From Oscillospiraceae bacterium (GTDB lineage Bacteria; Bacillota; Clostridia; Oscillospirales; Ruminococcaceae): a stretch of 64,000 nt of DNA. A model generated the notes under the pieces. The model searched no databases, was not told the DNA's origin, and saw only the letters and a program-made list of their open reading frames with translations. The position numbers were made by a program, and so were the translations under genes. Position 1 is the first letter of the stretch. Every line of letters begins with the position of its first letter. This document shows positions 50,266 to 60,068 of this stretch, one piece after another. Location of the stretch: positions 37,260-101,259 of the forward strand of contig JAJQDP010000005.1 of the NCBI GenBank assembly GCA_021202155.1, given 5' to 3'.

Positions 50266-50817
50266 TTACTTCTTTGCGCCCTTACCGGCCTTGCCTTCCT
50301 TGCGGCGGATGACTTCACCGTCGTAGTGGATTCCCTTGCCCTTGTAAGGCTCAGGAGGACGCTTGGCGCGAACTTCGCAGGCAAACTGACCTACCTTCTG
50401 CTTGTCGATTCCCTTGACTACAACCTGGTTAGGCTGGGGGACATCAAGCTTGATGTCGTCAGTCTCGGAAATGGTAACCTGATGAGAATAACCAAGGTTA
50501 AGGACGACGTCCTTGCCCTGCTTTACTGCTCTGTAACCAACACCCTCGATGATGAGAGTCTTAGAGTAGCCGTTTACAACGCCCTCGACCATGTTGTGGA
50601 TAAGGGTTCTTGTAAGACCGTGAAGAGCCTTCGACTCATCCTCGTCGTTGGGACGAGCTACCTTGAGAGTTCCGTCCTCAACTGTAATGCTGAGAGTCGG
50701 ATTGAATTTCTGTGTAAGTGTTCCCTTGGGACCCTTTACAGTAACGACGTTGCCTTCTGCAACGGATACTTCAACCCCGGCAGGAACGCTGATTGGCTTT
50801 AAGCCTATTCTTGACAT
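50266..50817 (-). CDS. rplF: 50S ribosomal protein L6
   Basis: This 183-aa protein starts MSRIGLKPISVPAGVEVSVA. It carries two related L6 domains and ends with the conserved RAKRPPEPYKGKGIHYDGE. It binds near the sarcin-ricin loop. The unusually regular length and context leave no doubt; the preceding gene is rpsH. Confidence 0.97.
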   Translation of the reverse strand: MSRIGLKPISVPAGVEVSVAEGNVVTVKGPKGTLTQKFNPTLSITVEDGTLKVARPNDEDESKALHGLTRTLIHNMVEGVVNGYSKTLIIEGVGYRAVKQGKDVVLNLGYSHQVTISETDDIKLDVPQPNQVVVKGIDKQKVGQFACEVRAKRPPEPYKGKGIHYDGEVIRRKEGKAGKGAKK

Positions 50818-50830
50818 AATTCAGCCCTCC

Positions 50831-51229
50831 TTACCAGACGAACGCGAGAATCTCGCCGCCTACGCCAAGCTCTCTTGCCTTCTTGTCGGTAACGATTCCC
50901 TTTGAAGTGGAAACGATAGCGATTCCAAGACCCTTGAGTACCTTGGGCATATCCTCGCAGCTCGAATAGATTCTAAGACCGGGCTTGGAAACTCTTCTGA
51001 TGCCGCTGATAACCGGTGTTCTGTTCTCGTCATATTTAAGTGTAACTCTGATGATTCCCTGCTTGCCGTCCTCAATTACCTGATAGGACTTGATGTAGCC
51101 CTCATCCTGCAAAATCTGGACGATTGACTTCTTCATATTCGACGCGGGAATATCAACTGTAGCGTGCTTTGCTGAGCTTGCATTACGAATTCTGGTCAGC
51201 AAATCAGCTATTGTATCAGTAATCTGCAT
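50831..51229 (-). CDS. rpsH: 30S ribosomal protein S8
   Basis: This 132-aa S8 starts [20 protein letters not shown] and ends with [27 protein letters not shown]. It is a primary 16S rRNA-binding protein. In E. coli it represses the spc operon; whether that holds here is unknown. It follows the zinc-type S14 gene. Confidence 0.97.
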   Translation of the reverse strand: MQITDTIADLLTRIRNASSAKHATVDIPASNMKKSIVQILQDEGYIKSYQVIEDGKQGIIRVTLKYDENRTPVISGIRRVSKPGLRIYSSCEDMPKVLKGLGIAIVSTSKGIVTDKKARELGVGGEILAFVW

Positions 51230-51249
51230 ACTTTTGCCTCCTTCGCTAA

Positions 51250-51435
51250 TTACCAGCTCGACTTCTTGACGCCAGGGATCTGACCCTCAAGCGCAAGCTT
51301 TCTGAAGCAGATACGGCAGATGCCGTACTTTCTCAGATAACCGTGAGGTCTACCGCAAATCTTGCATCTGTTGTAAGCGCGGGTCGAATACTTAGGCTTT
51401 GCCTGCTGCTTTAAAACCATTGCTTTTTTAGCCAT
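51250..51435 (-). CDS. rpsZ: 30S ribosomal protein S14, zinc-binding (type Z)
   Basis: This 61-aa short S14 carries [20 protein letters not shown], the zinc ribbon of the type Z protein. It ends PGVKKSSW. This is the usual housekeeping S14 of Firmicutes, encoded between rplE and rpsH. Confidence 0.97.
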   Translation of the reverse strand: MAKKAMVLKQQAKPKYSTRAYNRCKICGRPHGYLRKYGICRICFRKLALEGQIPGVKKSSW

Positions 51436-51450
51436 AATCTACCTCCACTC

Positions 51451-51990
51451 TTACTTTGCAAACGGAGCACCGAGCATACTCAGAAGCTCCTTTGCCTCTT
51501 CGTCGGTCTTTGCGGTCGTGATGAAGTTGATGTCCATACCGCGGACCTTGTCAACCTTGTCAAACTCGATTTCGGGGAAGATCAACTGCTCCTTGATACC
51601 GGTGGAATAGTTTCCTCTGCCGTCGAACGAATTCGGGTTGATGCCCTTGAAGTCACGAACTCTCGGGAACGCGACATTGAAAAGTCTGTCGATGAACTCA
51701 TACATCTTGTCAGATCTTAATGTAACCTTGACTCCGATGGGCATACCCTCACGGAGCTTGAAGTTTGCAACCGACTTCTTAGCCTTGCAAACTACCGGCT
51801 TCTGACCGGTGATGAGTGAAAGGTCATTCATAACTGCGTCGACAACCTTGGAGTTCTCCTTGGCCTCGCCGCAAGCTACGTTGATGACAACCTTGTCAAG
51901 CTTCGGAATCTGCATAACGTTCTTGTAGCCGAACTTCTTCATGAGTGCAGGAGCTATTTCATTGACATACTGATCTTTTAATCTTGCCAT
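51451..51990 (-). CDS. rplE: 50S ribosomal protein L5
   Basis: This 179-aa 5S rRNA-binding protein contains [40 protein letters not shown] and the end of the conserved [20 protein letters not shown]. Length is normal. It lies 10 bases after rplX. Confidence 0.97.
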   Translation of the reverse strand: MARLKDQYVNEIAPALMKKFGYKNVMQIPKLDKVVINVACGEAKENSKVVDAVMNDLSLITGQKPVVCKAKKSVANFKLREGMPIGVKVTLRSDKMYEFIDRLFNVAFPRVRDFKGINPNSFDGRGNYSTGIKEQLIFPEIEFDKVDKVRGMDINFITTAKTDEEAKELLSMLGAPFAK

Positions 51991-52000
51991 AACTTACCTC

Positions 52001-52324
52001 CTACTTGATTTCTGCGCCGCAACGCTTGCAAACTCTGAGCTTCTCGCCGTCAGGACCAAACTTGACGCCGGTTCTTACGCCTCTTCCGCACTTGGGGCAG
52101 ACGAGCTGAACCTTGCTTGAGTACATAGCTGCCTCAGCCTTGACGATTCCGCCGGCATCATTCTGTCTGCGGGGCTTCACGGACTTGGTCGCCATGTTGA
52201 TGCCTTCGACTATTACCTTGCCCTCCTTGGGGGATACAGCAAGAACTTTTCCCTTCTTGCCCTTGTCCTTACCACTGAGAACTACTACTGAGTCGCCAGT
52301 CTTAACGTGAATCTTGTTATTCAT
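52001..52324 (-). CDS. rplX: 50S ribosomal protein L24 with C-terminal zinc ribbon
   Basis: This 107-aa L24 starts with the KOW motif (VKTGDSVVVLSGKDKGKKGKV), which starts 50S assembly, followed by GINMATKSVKPRRQNDAGGI. It ends in LVCPKCGRGVRTGVKF ... RVCKRCGAEIK, with two CxxC pairs. This zinc ribbon is present in some but not all bacterial L24 proteins. It sits between rplN and rplE. Confidence 0.96.
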   Translation of the reverse strand: MNNKIHVKTGDSVVVLSGKDKGKKGKVLAVSPKEGKVIVEGINMATKSVKPRRQNDAGGIVKAEAAMYSSKVQLVCPKCGRGVRTGVKFGPDGEKLRVCKRCGAEIK

Positions 52325-52341
52325 ATTACCTCGGCTCCTCC

Positions 52342-52710
52342 TTACAGTACCTCGGGTGCGAGCGACAGGATCTTGACATAGTCGTTGTCCCTGAGTTCAC
52401 GGGCTACCGGCCCGAAGATTCTCGTTCCCCTCGGTGTCTTGTCTTCCTTGATTATAACAGCTGCGTTCTCGTCGAAACGGATATAGGTTCCGTCCTCACG
52501 ACGAAGACCGGATGCTGAACGAACAATTACTGCTTTTACTACGTCGCCCTTCTTGACCATGCCGCCGGGTGCAGCCTTCTTGACTGACGCTACGACTACA
52601 TCGCCGATGTTGGCGTATCTCCTGCGGGTGCCGCCCAAAACTCTGATGCACTGGAGTTCCTTGGCTCCGGTGTTGTCAGCGGCTTTGAGTCTTGTCTGCA
52701 TTTGTATCAC
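52342..52710 (-). CDS. rplN: 50S ribosomal protein L14
   Basis: This 122-aa L14 starts [20 protein letters not shown] and contains [20 protein letters not shown]. It ends [12 protein letters not shown]. It is among the most conserved 50S proteins and forms an intersubunit bridge. It is separated from rpsQ by an unusual 162-base spacer. Confidence 0.97.
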   Translation of the reverse strand: MIQMQTRLKAADNTGAKELQCIRVLGGTRRRYANIGDVVVASVKKAAPGGMVKKGDVVKAVIVRSASGLRREDGTYIRFDENAAVIIKEDKTPRGTRIFGPVARELRDNDYVKILSLAPEVL

Positions 52711-52872
52711 AGCAAGTTCCTCCTTTCAGTATTAAAGAAATCTGAGTGCCGGATCCGTTATTCACCGACCCTCGTTTACTCTTCGGGTTTGGGATTGCGT
52801 ATTTTGAAACACAGCCCGGAGTCACAACAGTGCTCCTTCTGCCAGCGTCAAAACTCGCACCCACGCCCTCAA
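52711..52872 (-). other. Long spacer between rpsQ and rplN
   Basis: About 160 bases hold no convincing gene, though rpsQ and rplN normally almost abut. On the minus strand there is GAAGGAGCACTGTTGTGACTCC and GGTCGGTGAATAACGGATCC. A strong GAAAGGAGG precedes rplN. It may be an RNA element that adjusts translation inside the operon. Confidence 0.4.
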
Positions 52873-53130
52873 TTACTTAGCCTGCTCTACAACCCTGACG
52901 AGTCTCCATCTCTTGTCCTTGGACAGAGGTCTTGTCTCCATGATTTCGACCTTGTCTCCGGTGTGTGCGACGTTCTCCTCGTCATGAGCCTTGAACTTGA
53001 CCGTTCTCTTGATAATCTTGCCATACAAAGGGTGTCTTACGTTGTCCTCGATAGCGACTACGATTGTTTTGTCCATCTTGTCGGAAACAACCTTGCCGAC
53101 CCTTGTCTTTCTAAGCTTTCTTTCGCTCAC
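52873..53130 (-). CDS. rpsQ: 30S ribosomal protein S17
   Basis: This 85-aa OB-fold protein has [40 protein letters not shown] and the closing [18 protein letters not shown]. It is a primary 16S-binding protein. It follows rpmC by 23 bases. Confidence 0.97.
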   Translation of the reverse strand: MSERKLRKTRVGKVVSDKMDKTIVVAIEDNVRHPLYGKIIKRTVKFKAHDEENVAHTGDKVEIMETRPLSKDKRWRLVRVVEQAK

Positions 53131-53153
53131 AGTAAATCCTCCTTCTTCGCGGC

Positions 53154-53345
53154 TTACTTGGACTCTTGCTCGCGAATAACAGTCTTGATACGAGCAATAT
53201 CCTTCTTAACAGCCTTGATTCTCATGGGGTTGTCGAGCTGATTTACAGCGTGCTGGAAGCGAAGGTTGAAAAGCTCTTTCCTTAAGTCGTCGAGCTTCTT
53301 GTCCATCTCGACGGGAGTCATTTCTCTTATCTCACTGACCTTCAT
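53154..53345 (-). CDS. rpmC: 50S ribosomal protein L29
   Basis: This 63-aa two-helix protein has [20 protein letters not shown] and [19 protein letters not shown], the L29 signature. It sits at the tunnel exit and takes part in binding signal recognition particle and trigger factor. Its start overlaps the rplP stop region by one base. Confidence 0.97.
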   Translation of the reverse strand: MKVSEIREMTPVEMDKKLDDLRKELFNLRFQHAVNQLDNPMRIKAVKKDIARIKTVIREQESK

Positions 53346-53785
53346 TATTGCTCACCACCCGTTTCTGAAGCTTCTTCTTCGCCTTTTTTAACAAACTTGC
53401 ACTTGATGGGCAGCTTGTGCATTGCAAGACGCATAGCCTCTCTTGCAACATCTTCGGACACGCCTGCGATCTCGAACATAACTCTGCCCGGCTTGACAAC
53501 CGCTACCCAGTACTCAGGAGTACCTTTACCGGAACCCATTCGGAGTCCTAAAGCCTTGGTCGTTACAGGCTTGTCAGGGAAAATCTTGATCCAAACCTGT
53601 CCACCACGCTTGATGTAACGTGTCATTGCGATACGAGCCGCCTCAATCTGGGCTGAGGTGATCCATGCCGGCTGGAGAGCCTGAAGTCCATACTCGCCGT
53701 ATGCAACCTTGTTTCCTCTCGTAGCCTTGCCCTTCATGCGTCCGCGCTGCTGCTTACGATATTTTACTCTCTTTGGAAGTAACAT
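53345..53785 (-). CDS. rplP: 50S ribosomal protein L16
   Basis: This 146-aa L16 starts [20 protein letters not shown] and contains [20 protein letters not shown] and [20 protein letters not shown]. It organises the A-site side of the peptidyl-transferase centre. Its start overlaps the rpsC stop by one base, so the two are coupled. Confidence 0.97.
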   Translation of the reverse strand: MLLPKRVKYRKQQRGRMKGKATRGNKVAYGEYGLQALQPAWITSAQIEAARIAMTRYIKRGGQVWIKIFPDKPVTTKALGLRMGSGKGTPEYWVAVVKPGRVMFEIAGVSEDVAREAMRLAMHKLPIKCKFVKKGEEEASETGGEQ

Positions 53786-54600
53786 TACTTATTACCTCCT
53801 TCTTTGTTCTGATTGCGTCTCTCGCCGCGATTTTCGTAGTTACGGTTGCCGTCCCTATTCTGTCTCGGTCTTGAGTTGCCGTTTCTGTCGCCACGACGTC
53901 TGTCGTCGCCAGATCTCGGCTTGCGGTTTCTGCGGTTATCGGGAGCCTTCTCCTCGGTCTTGGAAATCTCGCCCTTGAGAACCTCTCCCTTGTAGATCCA
54001 GACCTTGATTCCGATCTTGCCGTAGGTTGTGTTAGCCTCAGCGAAGCCGTAGTCAATGTCAGCTCTGATGGTCTGAAGCGGGATGGTGCCTTCGTGGTAG
54101 CTCTCGCTCCTTGCGATTTCAGCACCGCCGAGTCTTCCGCCTGCCTTGACCTTGATACCCTTAGCTCCAAGCTTCATTGCTCTGCTGATGGCACCCTTCA
54201 TAGCTCTTCTGAAGGAGATTCTGTTCTCCAGATCGAGGGCTATCTTTTCGGCTACCAACTGAGCGTTGAGGTCGGGAGACTTGATTTCGATGATGTTAAG
54301 GCTTACGGTCTTGCCAATCTTAGCCTCAATATCGTGTCTCAGCTTCTCAACAGCCTCGCCGCCTCTGCCGATTACGATACCGGGCTTGGCGCACCAGATG
54401 TTGATTTTCACCTTGTCAGCGAATCCTTCGATTTCAATCTTCGGAACACCGGCGGAATACAGAGTCTTCTTTACGTACTTACGGATGTTGTAGTCCTCTA
54501 CAAGAGTGTCGCCGAAAGTACTCTTATCTGCAAACCAGCGGGAATCCCAGTCCTTGATTATTCCGACACGCATACCGTGCGGGTTTACTTTTTGTCCCAT
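53785..54600 (-). CDS. rpsC: 30S ribosomal protein S3 with charged C-terminal extension
   Basis: This 271-aa S3 starts [20 protein letters not shown]. It has a KH domain ([18 protein letters not shown]) and the C-terminal S3 domain ([35 protein letters not shown]). The family usually ends near residue 215-220. Here about 50 further residues, rich in Arg, Asn, Gly and Asp ([19 protein letters not shown]), form a low-complexity tail seen in some Clostridia. S3 lies at the mRNA entry and has helicase activity with S4 and S5. Confidence 0.96.
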   Translation of the reverse strand: MGQKVNPHGMRVGIIKDWDSRWFADKSTFGDTLVEDYNIRKYVKKTLYSAGVPKIEIEGFADKVKINIWCAKPGIVIGRGGEAVEKLRHDIEAKIGKTVSLNIIEIKSPDLNAQLVAEKIALDLENRISFRRAMKGAISRAMKLGAKGIKVKAGGRLGGAEIARSESYHEGTIPLQTIRADIDYGFAEANTTYGKIGIKVWIYKGEVLKGEISKTEEKAPDNRRNRKPRSGDDRRRGDRNGNSRPRQNRDGNRNYENRGERRNQNKEGGNK

Positions 54601-54618
54601 AGTTTACCTCCTGCCGCC

Positions 54619-54954
54619 TTATTCCATTTCACCGAGAACTACAGTAACGTTTGAAGTTCTCTTGAGAATCTTGTGTCCTCTGCCCTTTGATACAGGCTGC
54701 ATTCTCTTCATGGTCGGTCCCGGACTGACATAGCACTCTTTGACATAAAGATTCTTCTTGTCAAGTCCGAAGTTGTTCTCTGCGTTAGCCGTAGCCGAGT
54801 TCAGGAGCTTCTCCAGATACTCACAGGCAGCCTTAGGAGTATGCTTTACGATTGCCAATGCTGTCTCGAGGTCTTTTCCTCTGATAAGGTTGAGGACAAT
54901 TTCGACCTTGCGAGGAGCAATGCGTGCAGTCTTTAATACTGCTCTTGCTTCCAT
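54619..54954 (-). CDS. rplV: 50S ribosomal protein L22
   Basis: This 111-aa protein contains ARIAPRKVEIVLNLIRGKDL and ANAENNFGLDKKNLYVKECY. It ends GRGHKILKRTSNVTVVLGEM. Its loop lines the exit tunnel, where macrolide-resistance changes occur in other bacteria; the loop here looks ordinary. It follows rpsS by 14 bases. Confidence 0.97.
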   Translation of the reverse strand: MEARAVLKTARIAPRKVEIVLNLIRGKDLETALAIVKHTPKAACEYLEKLLNSATANAENNFGLDKKNLYVKECYVSPGPTMKRMQPVSKGRGHKILKRTSNVTVVLGEME

Positions 54955-54968
54955 CTAAATCTCCTCCT

Positions 54969-55250
54969 TTACTTGCCGTTGTTGGAAGTCTTTGAACCGG
55001 CGTGACCCTTGAAGGTTCTCGTCGGTGCGAACTCACCAAGTCTGTGTCCGACCATGTCCTCAGTGACATATACCGGAACATGCTTGCGTCCGTCGTGGAC
55101 GGCAAATGTGTGTCCCACGAATTCGGGGAAGATAACGGATGCTCTTGACCATGTCTTGATGGCTTTCTTCTCGCCCGTCTCGTTCATGGCAACTACTTTC
55201 TTATAAAGGGATTCCTGTACGAATGGTCCCTTCTTAATGCTTCTGCCCAT
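54969..55250 (-). CDS. rpsS: 30S ribosomal protein S19
   Basis: This 93-aa protein starts [20 protein letters not shown]. It contains [20 protein letters not shown], then [20 protein letters not shown]. It sits in the 30S head with S13. Context rplB-rpsS-rplV is standard. Confidence 0.97.
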   Translation of the reverse strand: MGRSIKKGPFVQESLYKKVVAMNETGEKKAIKTWSRASVIFPEFVGHTFAVHDGRKHVPVYVTEDMVGHRLGEFAPTRTFKGHAGSKTSNNGK

Positions 55251-55272
55251 TATTCATCTGCCTCCCTTCGCA

Positions 55273-56106
55273 TTACTTGGCGTTACGACGCTTGACTATG
55301 AACTTGTCAGTGCGGTTCTTCTTCTTACGAGTCTTGTAACCCATAGTAGGCTTGCCCCAGGGTGTTACAGGTGAAGGACGTCCGACAGGGGATTTGCCTT
55401 CGCCACCGCCGTGAGGGTGGTCATTCGGGTTCATAACAGAACCACGGACTGTGGGTCTTACGCCCATGTGACGCTTTCTTCCTGCCTTGCCGAGGTGAAC
55501 GTTCTCATGGTCGATGTTGCCGACCTGTCCGATTGTTGCCATGCAGTTTGCAGGAACATATCTCATTTCACCGGAGGGAAGTCTTACGAGAACCTTGTCG
55601 TTCTCACGTCCCATAAGCTGAGCCATGTTGCCGGCGGAACGGACAAGCTGTGCGCCCTTGCCGGGATAAAGCTCGATATTGTGGATGAACGTACCAACGG
55701 GGATGTTCATAAGAGGAAGTGCATTGCCCGGCTTGATGTCGGCGTCCGCGCCAGCTCTTACGGTGTCACCGACGTTAAGCCCGTTCGGTGCGATGATGTA
55801 TCTCTTCTCGCCGTCCTCATACTGCACAAGTGCAATGTGAGCGGAACGGTTCGGATCGTATTCAAGGGTAAGAACCTTGGCATCCATGCCGGTCTTATCT
55901 CTCTTGAAGTCGATTACACGATACTTTTTTCTTTCGCCGCCGCCGTGATGACGGACGGTGATTCTGCCATAGCTGTTTCTGCCGGCGGTTTTCTTCTTGG
56001 GTTCAAGAAGGCTTCTCTCCGGCTTAACCTTGGACAAGCCGCTGTAGTCGGTAACGGTCATACCTCTGCGACCGTTGGTAGTCGGCTTGTAGCTCTTTAT
56101 AGCCAT
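55273..56106 (-). CDS. rplB: 50S ribosomal protein L2
   Basis: This 277-aa L2 starts [20 protein letters not shown] at 56106; four extra residues in the track are not needed. It contains [20 protein letters not shown] and the functionally critical [32 protein letters not shown] with the conserved histidine. It is required for subunit association and peptidyl transfer. A 190-base spacer separates it from rplW. Confidence 0.97.
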   Translation of the reverse strand: MAIKSYKPTTNGRRGMTVTDYSGLSKVKPERSLLEPKKKTAGRNSYGRITVRHHGGGERKKYRVIDFKRDKTGMDAKVLTLEYDPNRSAHIALVQYEDGEKRYIIAPNGLNVGDTVRAGADADIKPGNALPLMNIPVGTFIHNIELYPGKGAQLVRSAGNMAQLMGRENDKVLVRLPSGEMRYVPANCMATIGQVGNIDHENVHLGKAGRKRHMGVRPTVRGSVMNPNDHPHGGGEGKSPVGRPSPVTPWGKPTMGYKTRKKKNRTDKFIVKRRNAK

Positions 56107-56296
56107 GTAATTTTTCACTCCTTATTAGTGTTTTGCGGGCTGCACTGGCAGGTACTGCCATGCAGTGTCCCATACATACCGTGCAGGTCTCCCCGCACCA
56201 GTAACGTTTGCCGGAATGTGAGAGTAAGCGTCCGCCCTGTGCTTCCGCCCTCTCAGGCTCATTCCCTGCGGTTCGGTCTTCGTGACCCTCGACCTA
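56107..56296 (-). other. Long spacer between rplW and rplB
   Basis: About 190 bases with no visible gene. On the minus strand CTGCATGGCAG-tacc-TGCCAGTGCAG can form a hairpin, and there is a GAGGGTC motif also seen in the rpsQ-rplN spacer. A strong AAGGAGTG precedes rplB. It may be a translational regulatory element. Confidence 0.4.
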
Positions 56297-56593
56297 TCAG
56301 ATCATGCCGTCAAAGAAGGCGATGGTCTTTGAGCCCTCGGCAAGCGTAACGATTGCCTTTTTCCAGTCTGAGGTCTTGCCCTCAGTTCTGCCCATTCTGC
56401 GGTTGCGACCGCGAACGGAGATTGTGTGAACCTTGGCAACCTTGACACCGAAGATTTCCTCAACGGCGTCCTTGATTTCGATCTTGTTGGCTGTCTTTGC
56501 AACCTTGAAGGTGTACTTGCCAGCCTGAAGATCCTCCATAGAAGCTTCGGTGATAACCGGCTTCAGAATGATGTCCTGAGCAACCTTTTCCAT
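56297..56593 (-). CDS. rplW: 50S ribosomal protein L23
   Basis: This 98-aa protein contains IILKPVITEASMEDLQAGKY, TFKVAKTANKIEIKDAVEEI and VRGRNRRMGRTEGKTSDWKK, typical of bacterial L23. It forms the docking site for trigger factor and SRP at the tunnel exit. It overlaps rplD by one base. Confidence 0.96.
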   Translation of the reverse strand: MEKVAQDIILKPVITEASMEDLQAGKYTFKVAKTANKIEIKDAVEEIFGVKVAKVHTISVRGRNRRMGRTEGKTSDWKKAIVTLAEGSKTIAFFDGMI

Positions 56594-57219
56594 CAGCAGT
56601 AAACCTCCTCGATCTTGGTGACGGCGTCCTTTGCGACAACGAACTTGTTGCAGTTAAGGATGTCGTAAACGTTCAGAGTGTTCACAAGAGTTGTCTTTAC
56701 TCCGGGAATATTTCTTGCACTCTTGATGACCTTCTCATCGGATGCGGGCATTACTATAAGAGTCTTGCCCTCTGCTCCGAGTGCCGAAAGCATCGAAACG
56801 ACGTTCTTTGTCTTGATTTCGTCGAAGCTGATGCTGTCAACTACGACTACCTCGTTCTCTAAAAGCTTTGAAGAAAGAGCCGACTTCATAGCGAGTCTTC
56901 TTGTCTTCTTGTTGACTGTGAATCTGTAGCTACGAGGCTTAGGACCAAGTGCCACGCCGCCGTGTGTCCACTGCGGAGAACGGATTGAGCCCTGTCTTGC
57001 ATGACCGGTACCCTTTTGTCTCCAGGGCTTCTTGCCGCCGCCGGATACCTCTGTTCTTGTGAGTGTGGACTGAGTGCCCAGTCTCTGATTTGCGAGATAA
57101 TTGACAACCATTGTGTGCATGACAGCGGTGTTGGGTTCGATTCCCCAGATGCTGTCGTTAAGCTCAGTGTCGGCAACTACATTGCCTTTAATATCGTATA
57201 CGGAAACCTTTGACATTGT
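56593..57219 (-). CDS. rplD: 50S ribosomal protein L4
   Basis: This 208-aa L4 starts [20 protein letters not shown] at 57219 behind GGAAGGAGG. The conserved tunnel loop is [36 protein letters not shown]. In E. coli L4 represses the S10 operon by acting on its leader; the long leader upstream of rpsJ here could be a target, but this is not established in Firmicutes. Confidence 0.96.
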   Translation of the reverse strand, partial: TMSKVSVYDIKGNVVADTELNDSIWGIEPNTAVMHTMVVNYLANQRLGTQSTLTRTEVSGGGKKPWRQKGTGHARQGSIRSPQWTHGGVALGPKPRSYRFTVNKKTRRLAMKSALSSKLLENEVVVVDSISFDEIKTKNVVSMLSALGAEGKTLIVMPASDEKVIKSARNIPGVKTTLVNTLNVYDILNCNKFVVAKDAVTKIEEVYC

Positions 57220-57233
57220 ACTTCCTCCTTCCA

Positions 57234-57869
57234 CTAAGCCTTCTTGACGCTGTTGCAGACGGTAACGATACCGTTCTTGGGACCAGGGATAGCTCCCTTG
57301 ACAGCGATTAAGTTGTTCTCGGCGTCAACCTTGATAACTTCGAGATTCTGGATAGTGACTCTCTCAGCTCCCAAGTGACCCGGCATTTTCTTTCCCTTGT
57401 AGATTCTTGACGGGCTGGAGCAAGCGTTCATGGAACCTGCCTCGCGGTGAACAGGACCTGTACCGTGGGTTTCCTTGAGTCTGTGGGTGTTCCAACGCTT
57501 GATAGTGCCGGAAAATCCTTTACCCTTGCTTGTGCCGCAAACGTCGACTATCTCGCCCTCAGCGAAGATGTCAGCCTTTACGATGTCGCCTACGTTGACA
57601 GAAGAGATGTCCTCAAGTCTGAATTCCTTGAGAGTCTTCTTGAGTGCTACGTCAGCCTTCTTGAAATGACCTGTGAGAGGCTTCTTTAAGCTCTTTGCGG
57701 TGGCGTCGCCGAACCCGAGCTGCACGGCTTCATAGCCGTCGTTCTCGGCAGTCTTCTTCTGGACTACCACGCAAGGACCTGCCTCGATGACCGATACGGG
57801 AATGACTCTTCCCTTATCGTCGAAGACCTGGGTCATACCGATCTTCTTTCCGATGATGCCTTTCTTCAT
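57234..57869 (-). CDS. rplC: 50S ribosomal protein L3
   Basis: This 211-aa protein starts [20 protein letters not shown]. It contains [20 protein letters not shown], then [38 protein letters not shown]. It is one of the two 50S assembly-initiating proteins. It lies between rpsJ and rplD. Confidence 0.97.
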   Translation of the reverse strand: MKKGIIGKKIGMTQVFDDKGRVIPVSVIEAGPCVVVQKKTAENDGYEAVQLGFGDATAKSLKKPLTGHFKKADVALKKTLKEFRLEDISSVNVGDIVKADIFAEGEIVDVCGTSKGKGFSGTIKRWNTHRLKETHGTGPVHREAGSMNACSSPSRIYKGKKMPGHLGAERVTIQNLEVIKVDAENNLIAVKGAIPGPKNGIVTVCNSVKKA

Positions 57870-57961
57870 TTTGTTTCCTCCTAATGGTTATTGGTCGGAC
57901 TACCCGACTTGACCTGTCGCGGGACTTCGCTGAGAAATCAAAGCTCGATTTCCTTGGGAGA

Positions 57962-58276
57962 TTACTTGATCTCCATTACGATGTCCACACCGGCGGGAAG
58001 CTCAAGATTCTGCAGAGCCGCAGTTGTGTCGTTGGTGGGGTGAAGCACGTCGATAAGTCTCTTGTGAGTTCTCATCTCGAACTGCTCACGGCTGTCCTTG
58101 TTGACAAATACAGAGCGGAGAACGGTAACAATTTCTCTCTCAGTGGGAAGAGGAATCGGTCCCGAAACCTGTGCGCCCGAACGCTTTGCCGCCTCGACTA
58201 TCTTTGCCGCTGCCGCATCGACGTTAGTGTGCTCATAGCCCTTGATCTTGATTCTGATTTTCTCATTGACTGCCAT
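57962..58276 (-). CDS. rpsJ: 30S ribosomal protein S10
   Basis: This 104-aa protein starts [20 protein letters not shown] and contains [20 protein letters not shown] and [20 protein letters not shown]. It is also the antitermination factor NusE. It is the first gene of the whole ribosomal cluster here. A leader of about 400 nt with an internal terminator precedes it, and a 92-base gap separates it from rplC. Confidence 0.97.
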   Translation of the reverse strand: MAVNEKIRIKIKGYEHTNVDAAAAKIVEAAKRSGAQVSGPIPLPTEREIVTVLRSVFVNKDSREQFEMRTHKRLIDVLHPTNDTTAALQNLELPAGVDIVMEIK

Positions 58277-58678
58277 TAAAAACGCCTCCTTAAAGCTTAC
58301 GATTATTGGGGGCTGGGATTATCCCATCTGTTTTTTAACACGAATCCGTGTGTTTCGTGCCCCTCCATGAAAAAAGCCGAAAAATCTTGTTTTCGGCGGG
58401 ACACATAATTCGCATCGGAGCTTTGGTTCTGACTCAAAGGCGCAAAATCGCCCTTCATCCGCTTCACCTTTCGCAGTTACAAGTTGCAAGCTCGCTCACA
58501 CTCATGTCTCCACTCATGTGTGCCACCCGCTCTGCACCGCTCCCGGCAAGCACTCAGTACCACAGTACCGTGTTGCTATTACAGTCGCCCGGTTTAAAAT
58601 CGGACATACTCGGCTGAAATTACCCGGCAAACCGCCGGCAACCTCCAGCTTCAACGCATATCTTTTGCAGTCACGCAG
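58277..58678 (-). ncRNA. Long leader of the S10 operon with internal attenuator
   Basis: The leader runs from the promoter at 58684-58712 to rpsJ. It contains several G-rich stems (GTACTGTGGTAC, CTTGCCGGGAGC region, CATGAGTG repeats) and then an intrinsic terminator at 58370-58397. About 90 nt remain before the rpsJ start. It probably controls expression of the whole cluster by attenuation; the regulator is not visible from sequence. Confidence 0.6.
58370..58397 (-). terminator. Attenuator terminator in the S10 leader
   Basis: Minus-strand GCCGAAAA-caaga-TTTTCGGC is followed by TTTTTTC, 94 bases upstream of rpsJ. Confidence 0.8.
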
Positions 58679-58683
58679 TGATT

Positions 58684-58712
58684 ATATTATCACTTTTAAT
58701 TCCGGACGTCAA
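58684..58712 (-). promoter_or_regulatory. Promoter of the S10-spc-alpha cluster
   Basis: Minus-strand TTGACG (58712-58707), a 17-base spacer and TAATAT (58689-58684); a TATAAT overlaps just downstream of the -10. Confidence 0.6.
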
Positions 58713-58810
58713 GAGGATTTCGGGTAAATGTTTTAAAAATATGGTGTAGAAAATTTGGGGATTTTATGGGTGTGGATTTGTGCAGGGTGCATAAATTCGC
58801 TTTTCTGTAT

Positions 58811-59344
58811 TCATTGATTTCGGCTCAGATATTCCGCAAAGGATTCAAAACCAAGCTTGCGTTTTTTTGAGCGCATTTCCTGCCACATGGTTTCACAATC
58901 ATCCTGCGAAGCGAATCCTCTGTTAAGTGCCTCTTTTAGAATGTCACCGGTAGTCAGGTTTCTTATGTTGTATTCCTCCACATACTGAGATATATCCCTC
59001 AGATTATTACTGACTATAATTCCGTCTCTTTCAACTGCAAGTACAATTGCAGCAGCTTCCCCGCTTCCTATGATTTTATGCCCAGGCTTCGGGTTTTCGG
59101 TAAGCTCCCTATACATCGCAGATGCATCTGTGCCATAATCTATATGGACAATCTTTGCCTGTCCACTATTAACAACCGAATCTATTCTCCTTTTAAGCTG
59201 AGGAACACACGGATTTGAGAGTTCATTATATACCTGTGCCGGTATGAATATTCTTCCGGGATAGAGTTTGGTCAGAAGCGATTCTCCCTTTATCCAAAGG
59301 AACGCCGATAATCCGTCGGTGTCAAAGAACAAAGGATCAATCAT
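58811..59344 (-). CDS. PIN-like domain protein, putative RNase toxin
   Basis: This 177-aa protein starts FFDTDGLSAFLWIKGESLL, with the first PIN acidic residues, and continues YPGRIFIPAQVYNELS. GSGEAAAIVLAVERDGIIVS carries the central acidic pair and NNLRDISQYV the final position, where this PIN branch often has N-N in place of D-D. The C-terminal helices are charged. PIN proteins are usually RNases and often toxins. It overlaps the ImmA/IrrE gene by eight bases and is third in an HTH-ImmA-PIN operon. That order suggests that the first two genes control it. Confidence 0.75.
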   Translation of the reverse strand: MIDPLFFDTDGLSAFLWIKGESLLTKLYPGRIFIPAQVYNELSNPCVPQLKRRIDSVVNSGQAKIVHIDYGTDASAMYRELTENPKPGHKIIGSGEAAAIVLAVERDGIIVSNNLRDISQYVEEYNIRNLTTGDILKEALNRGFASQDDCETMWQEMRSKKRKLGFESFAEYLSRNQ

Positions 59345-60068
59345 TTATGTACCCTCCGTCATCACCGTAGACCAAATCAGGACGATAGGCGTCGAGCATA
59401 AGCTCTTCGTATTTGCCATCAGAAATCAAGCCCTCTTCAAGTGCCAGGTTCGCTTGCGCTATATATCTTCCAAGCGTCTTGTACTGCTCATCCTCAGGTG
59501 ATGGCTGATACAGCTTTGAATCATATCCAAGACTCTTTGCCAGCTTGCTCACGGACGTAGTCTGCCAATTTCTGAACTGACCATCAGTTATGGCTTTCTC
59601 CTCTTTCAAGCGTATTAAAGTCGCCTGATGACTCATTCCGTAGGTCTGCTCAAGCCAGATTACATCTTCAATAGAGACAGAGCCACTCTGCTTCAGCCTT
59701 TGAACTGCAACAGACGGCATAATAAAATAAGAAGCAAATATATCAGCTTTTTTCTCGGTCTCATTTCCTGAGCCAATCTGCACCCCGCAAATAGATCTCA
59801 TGTTGTCGTCATACTCAAGGTGATAAAGCTCATGTGCCATAGAAAATCTCTGTCTTCCAAGAGTCATTGACGAATTGATCGCAATGATATTACTTGGTTC
59901 ATTTTTCAGACACATTCCGCTGATGTTTTTTCCCATCGGATAGAAAACAATGGTGAGATTATCCTTTGAGCTCACCATCGAAAATATATTCACAGGTGAA
60001 CTCGAATCCTCGCCATATTTTTCTCTCAAAAGCAAAGCTTTTGCGGACAGTTCCATGCGATCTATCAC
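59337..60068 (-). CDS. ImmA/IrrE-family metallopeptidase
   Basis: This 243-aa protein carries the zinc-protease motif MAHELYHLEYDD (HExxH) near residue 77. It has the preceding ImmA/IrrE fold elements (NIFSMVSSKDNLTIVFYP) and the following KKADIFASYFIMP, which supplies the third metal ligand region. Family members cleave partner repressors. Translation starts at a GTG that overlaps the HTH gene's stop (GTGA), with GGGAGG upstream. The likely target is the HTH protein encoded just before it. It is longer than the minimal ImmA, with an extra C-terminal helical region. Confidence 0.85.
   Translation of the reverse strand: MIDRMELSAKALLLREKYGEDSSSPVNIFSMVSSKDNLTIVFYPMGKNISGMCLKNEPSNIIAINSSMTLGRQRFSMAHELYHLEYDDNMRSICGVQIGSGNETEKKADIFASYFIMPSVAVQRLKQSGSVSIEDVIWLEQTYGMSHQATLIRLKEEKAITDGQFRNWQTTSVSKLAKSLGYDSKLYQPSPEDEQYKTLGRYIAQANLALEEGLISDGKYEELMLDAYRPDLVYGDDGGYIND

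Noticed and set aside
55411-56349. 312-aa plus-strand ORF opposite rplB
   Set aside because: It is antisense to L2 and the rplW spacer, with no ribosome-binding site and no recognisable domain.
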